DNA of 64,000 nt from Bifidobacterium breve (lineage in GTDB: Bacteria > Actinomycetota > Actinomycetes > Nanopelagicales > Nanopelagicaceae): the NCBI GenBank assembly GCA_945889195.1, contig CAMDBB010000001.1:1-64000 (forward strand), written 5' to 3'. Shown piece by piece: positions 63,554 through 64,000 of the stretch. Numbering within the stretch: the stretch's first letter is position 1; each line of letters begins with the position of its first letter. Below the pieces are notes generated by a model, which was not told the DNA's origin, ran no database searches, and saw only the letters and a list, made by a program, of their open reading frames with translations. Made by a program: the position numbers and the translations under genes.

Positions 63554-64000
63554 AGTGAATCTGGAACCTTTCCAACCAAGTCCCAACGAACACTTGATCC
63601 ATCCATCACTGGCCCATCAATGCACGAGCGCAGCATCGACGTTGTTCCATCAGCTTTTGTCACAGGCAGAACACACGTCATGCAGATACCAATCCCGCAG
63701 GCCATCGATTCCTCAACCGCACATTGGTGAATGACCTCTGTTGCTGAAACCAACTCAGTGATTGCCTGCAACATACCCATCGGACCGCACGAGTAGATAA
63801 CATCAATGTTTCGGTTTTCAATAATTTCGAGAAGGCTCTGAGTTACTCGCCCGGTCTCCCCCATTGAGCCATCCTCGGTATAGATCTTTAGGGAGTTAAC
63901 TGATCTCTTGCCTTCCATTGGCGCATAAATCTTTGAGCCAACGCTTGCACCCAACAACATATCAACCTTGCATCCGCGAGATTTCAGTAAATCGGCAAGT
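63550..64000 (-). CDS. pyrK: Dihydroorotate dehydrogenase electron-transfer subunit PyrK (5' part outside the window)
   Basis: PyrK carries FAD and a 2Fe-2S cluster and passes electrons from PyrD to NAD. The visible ~150 codons are the C-terminal half. They contain the NAD-domain segment VIYSCGPMGMLQAITELV and the cluster cysteines in ESMACGIGICMTCVLPVTK and MLRSCIDGPVMDG. The frame stays open to the window edge (first full codon ending at 63999), so the start lies beyond 64000. It overlaps pyrD by four bases. Confidence 0.93.
   Translation of the reverse strand, partial: LADLLKSRGCKVDMLLGASVGSKIYAPMEGKRSVNSLKIYTEDGSMGETGRVTQSLLEIIENRNIDVIYSCGPMGMLQAITELVSATEVIHQCAVEESMACGIGICMTCVLPVTKADGTTSMLRSCIDGPVMDGSSVRWDLVGKVPDSL

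Overview
The window is a compact, accessory-free piece of an actinobacterial chromosome with intermediate G+C, roughly half by eye. Gene content and order follow the conserved actinobacterial backbone known from Mycobacterium: tlyA-nadK-recN-pyrG-xerD-parA-scpA-scpB-rluB-cmk-der; gcvH-garA-merR-nuclease-merR-gcvP; tatC-tatA-pafC-pafB-trmI-recB-like; metH-PAC2-mshC; hisG-hisE; and pyrD-pyrF-mIHF-gmk-rpoZ-coaBC-metK-priA-def-fmt-rsmB-rpe. Actinobacteria-restricted genes (mshC for mycothiol, GarA-type FHA protein, mIHF, pafBC, DUF3090, SCO1664 family) together with moderate G+C, overlapping genes and almost no intergenic DNA suggest a streamlined freshwater actinobacterium of the Nanopelagicales (acI, 'Candidatus Planktophila'-like). 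That placement is an inference from recall, not a database result.

Layout. 1-555: 3' end of 23S rRNA, 5S rRNA and a strong terminator. 627-8494 (+): TPR protein, OB-fold protein, lysine-rich tail protein, small ORF, then tlyA, nadK, recN, pyrG, xerD. 8496-9784 (-): parA plus a ribbon-helix-helix-like partner, inverted relative to its neighbours. 9863-12182 (+): scpA, scpB, rluB. 12183-12451: AT-rich orphan gap. 12452-22216 (+): chorismate mutase, prephenate dehydrogenase, a Cmk-Der fusion, a CDP-alcohol phosphatidyltransferase, and the glycine-cleavage/MerR cluster. 22223-30927 (-): glycosyltransferase, exonuclease, Ski2-like helicase, lipid kinase, TatC/TatA, PafC/PafB, TrmI. 30980-41627: short units in alternating orientation (RecB-like nuclease, MetH, PAC2, MshC, SCO1664, DUF3090, phosphatase, aldo/keto reductase, M20 peptidase). 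41753-49029: tRNA-Leu(GAG), apt, acyltransferase, thymidine kinase, alcohol dehydrogenase, DUF554 (-), YczE, purine permease. 49086-64000: UNG, ABC ATPase (-), serB (+), then a long minus-strand block from hisG back to a truncated pyrK at the window edge.

The genes are mostly housekeeping: nucleotide synthesis and salvage (pyrG, pyrK, pyrD, pyrF, gmk, cmk, tdk, apt), aromatic, serine, histidine and methionine metabolism, translation start and protein maturation (fmt, def, metK), chromosome structure and segregation (scpAB, parA, xerD, mIHF), DNA repair (recN, ung, RecB-like, helicase, PafBC) and protein export (tatAC).

I found no prophage, insertion sequence, CRISPR array or defence island. 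The strongest non-obvious signal is regulatory. A TANNNT -10 hexamer sits exactly six bases before the start codon of at least eleven genes, and seven bases before four more, which implies widespread leaderless transcription. Some of these -10 boxes use the stop codon of the preceding gene, and some lie in 28-40 bp divergent intergenic gaps. Other points of interest are an mIHF-Gmk fusion, loss of the Pup-proteasome genes from between trmI and pafB, the inverted parA/RHH cassette beside scpAB, a GarA-like protein lacking the usual phospho-threonine motif, an unexplained AT-rich gap at 12183-12451, and inverted repeats upstream of the garA-like and second MerR genes.
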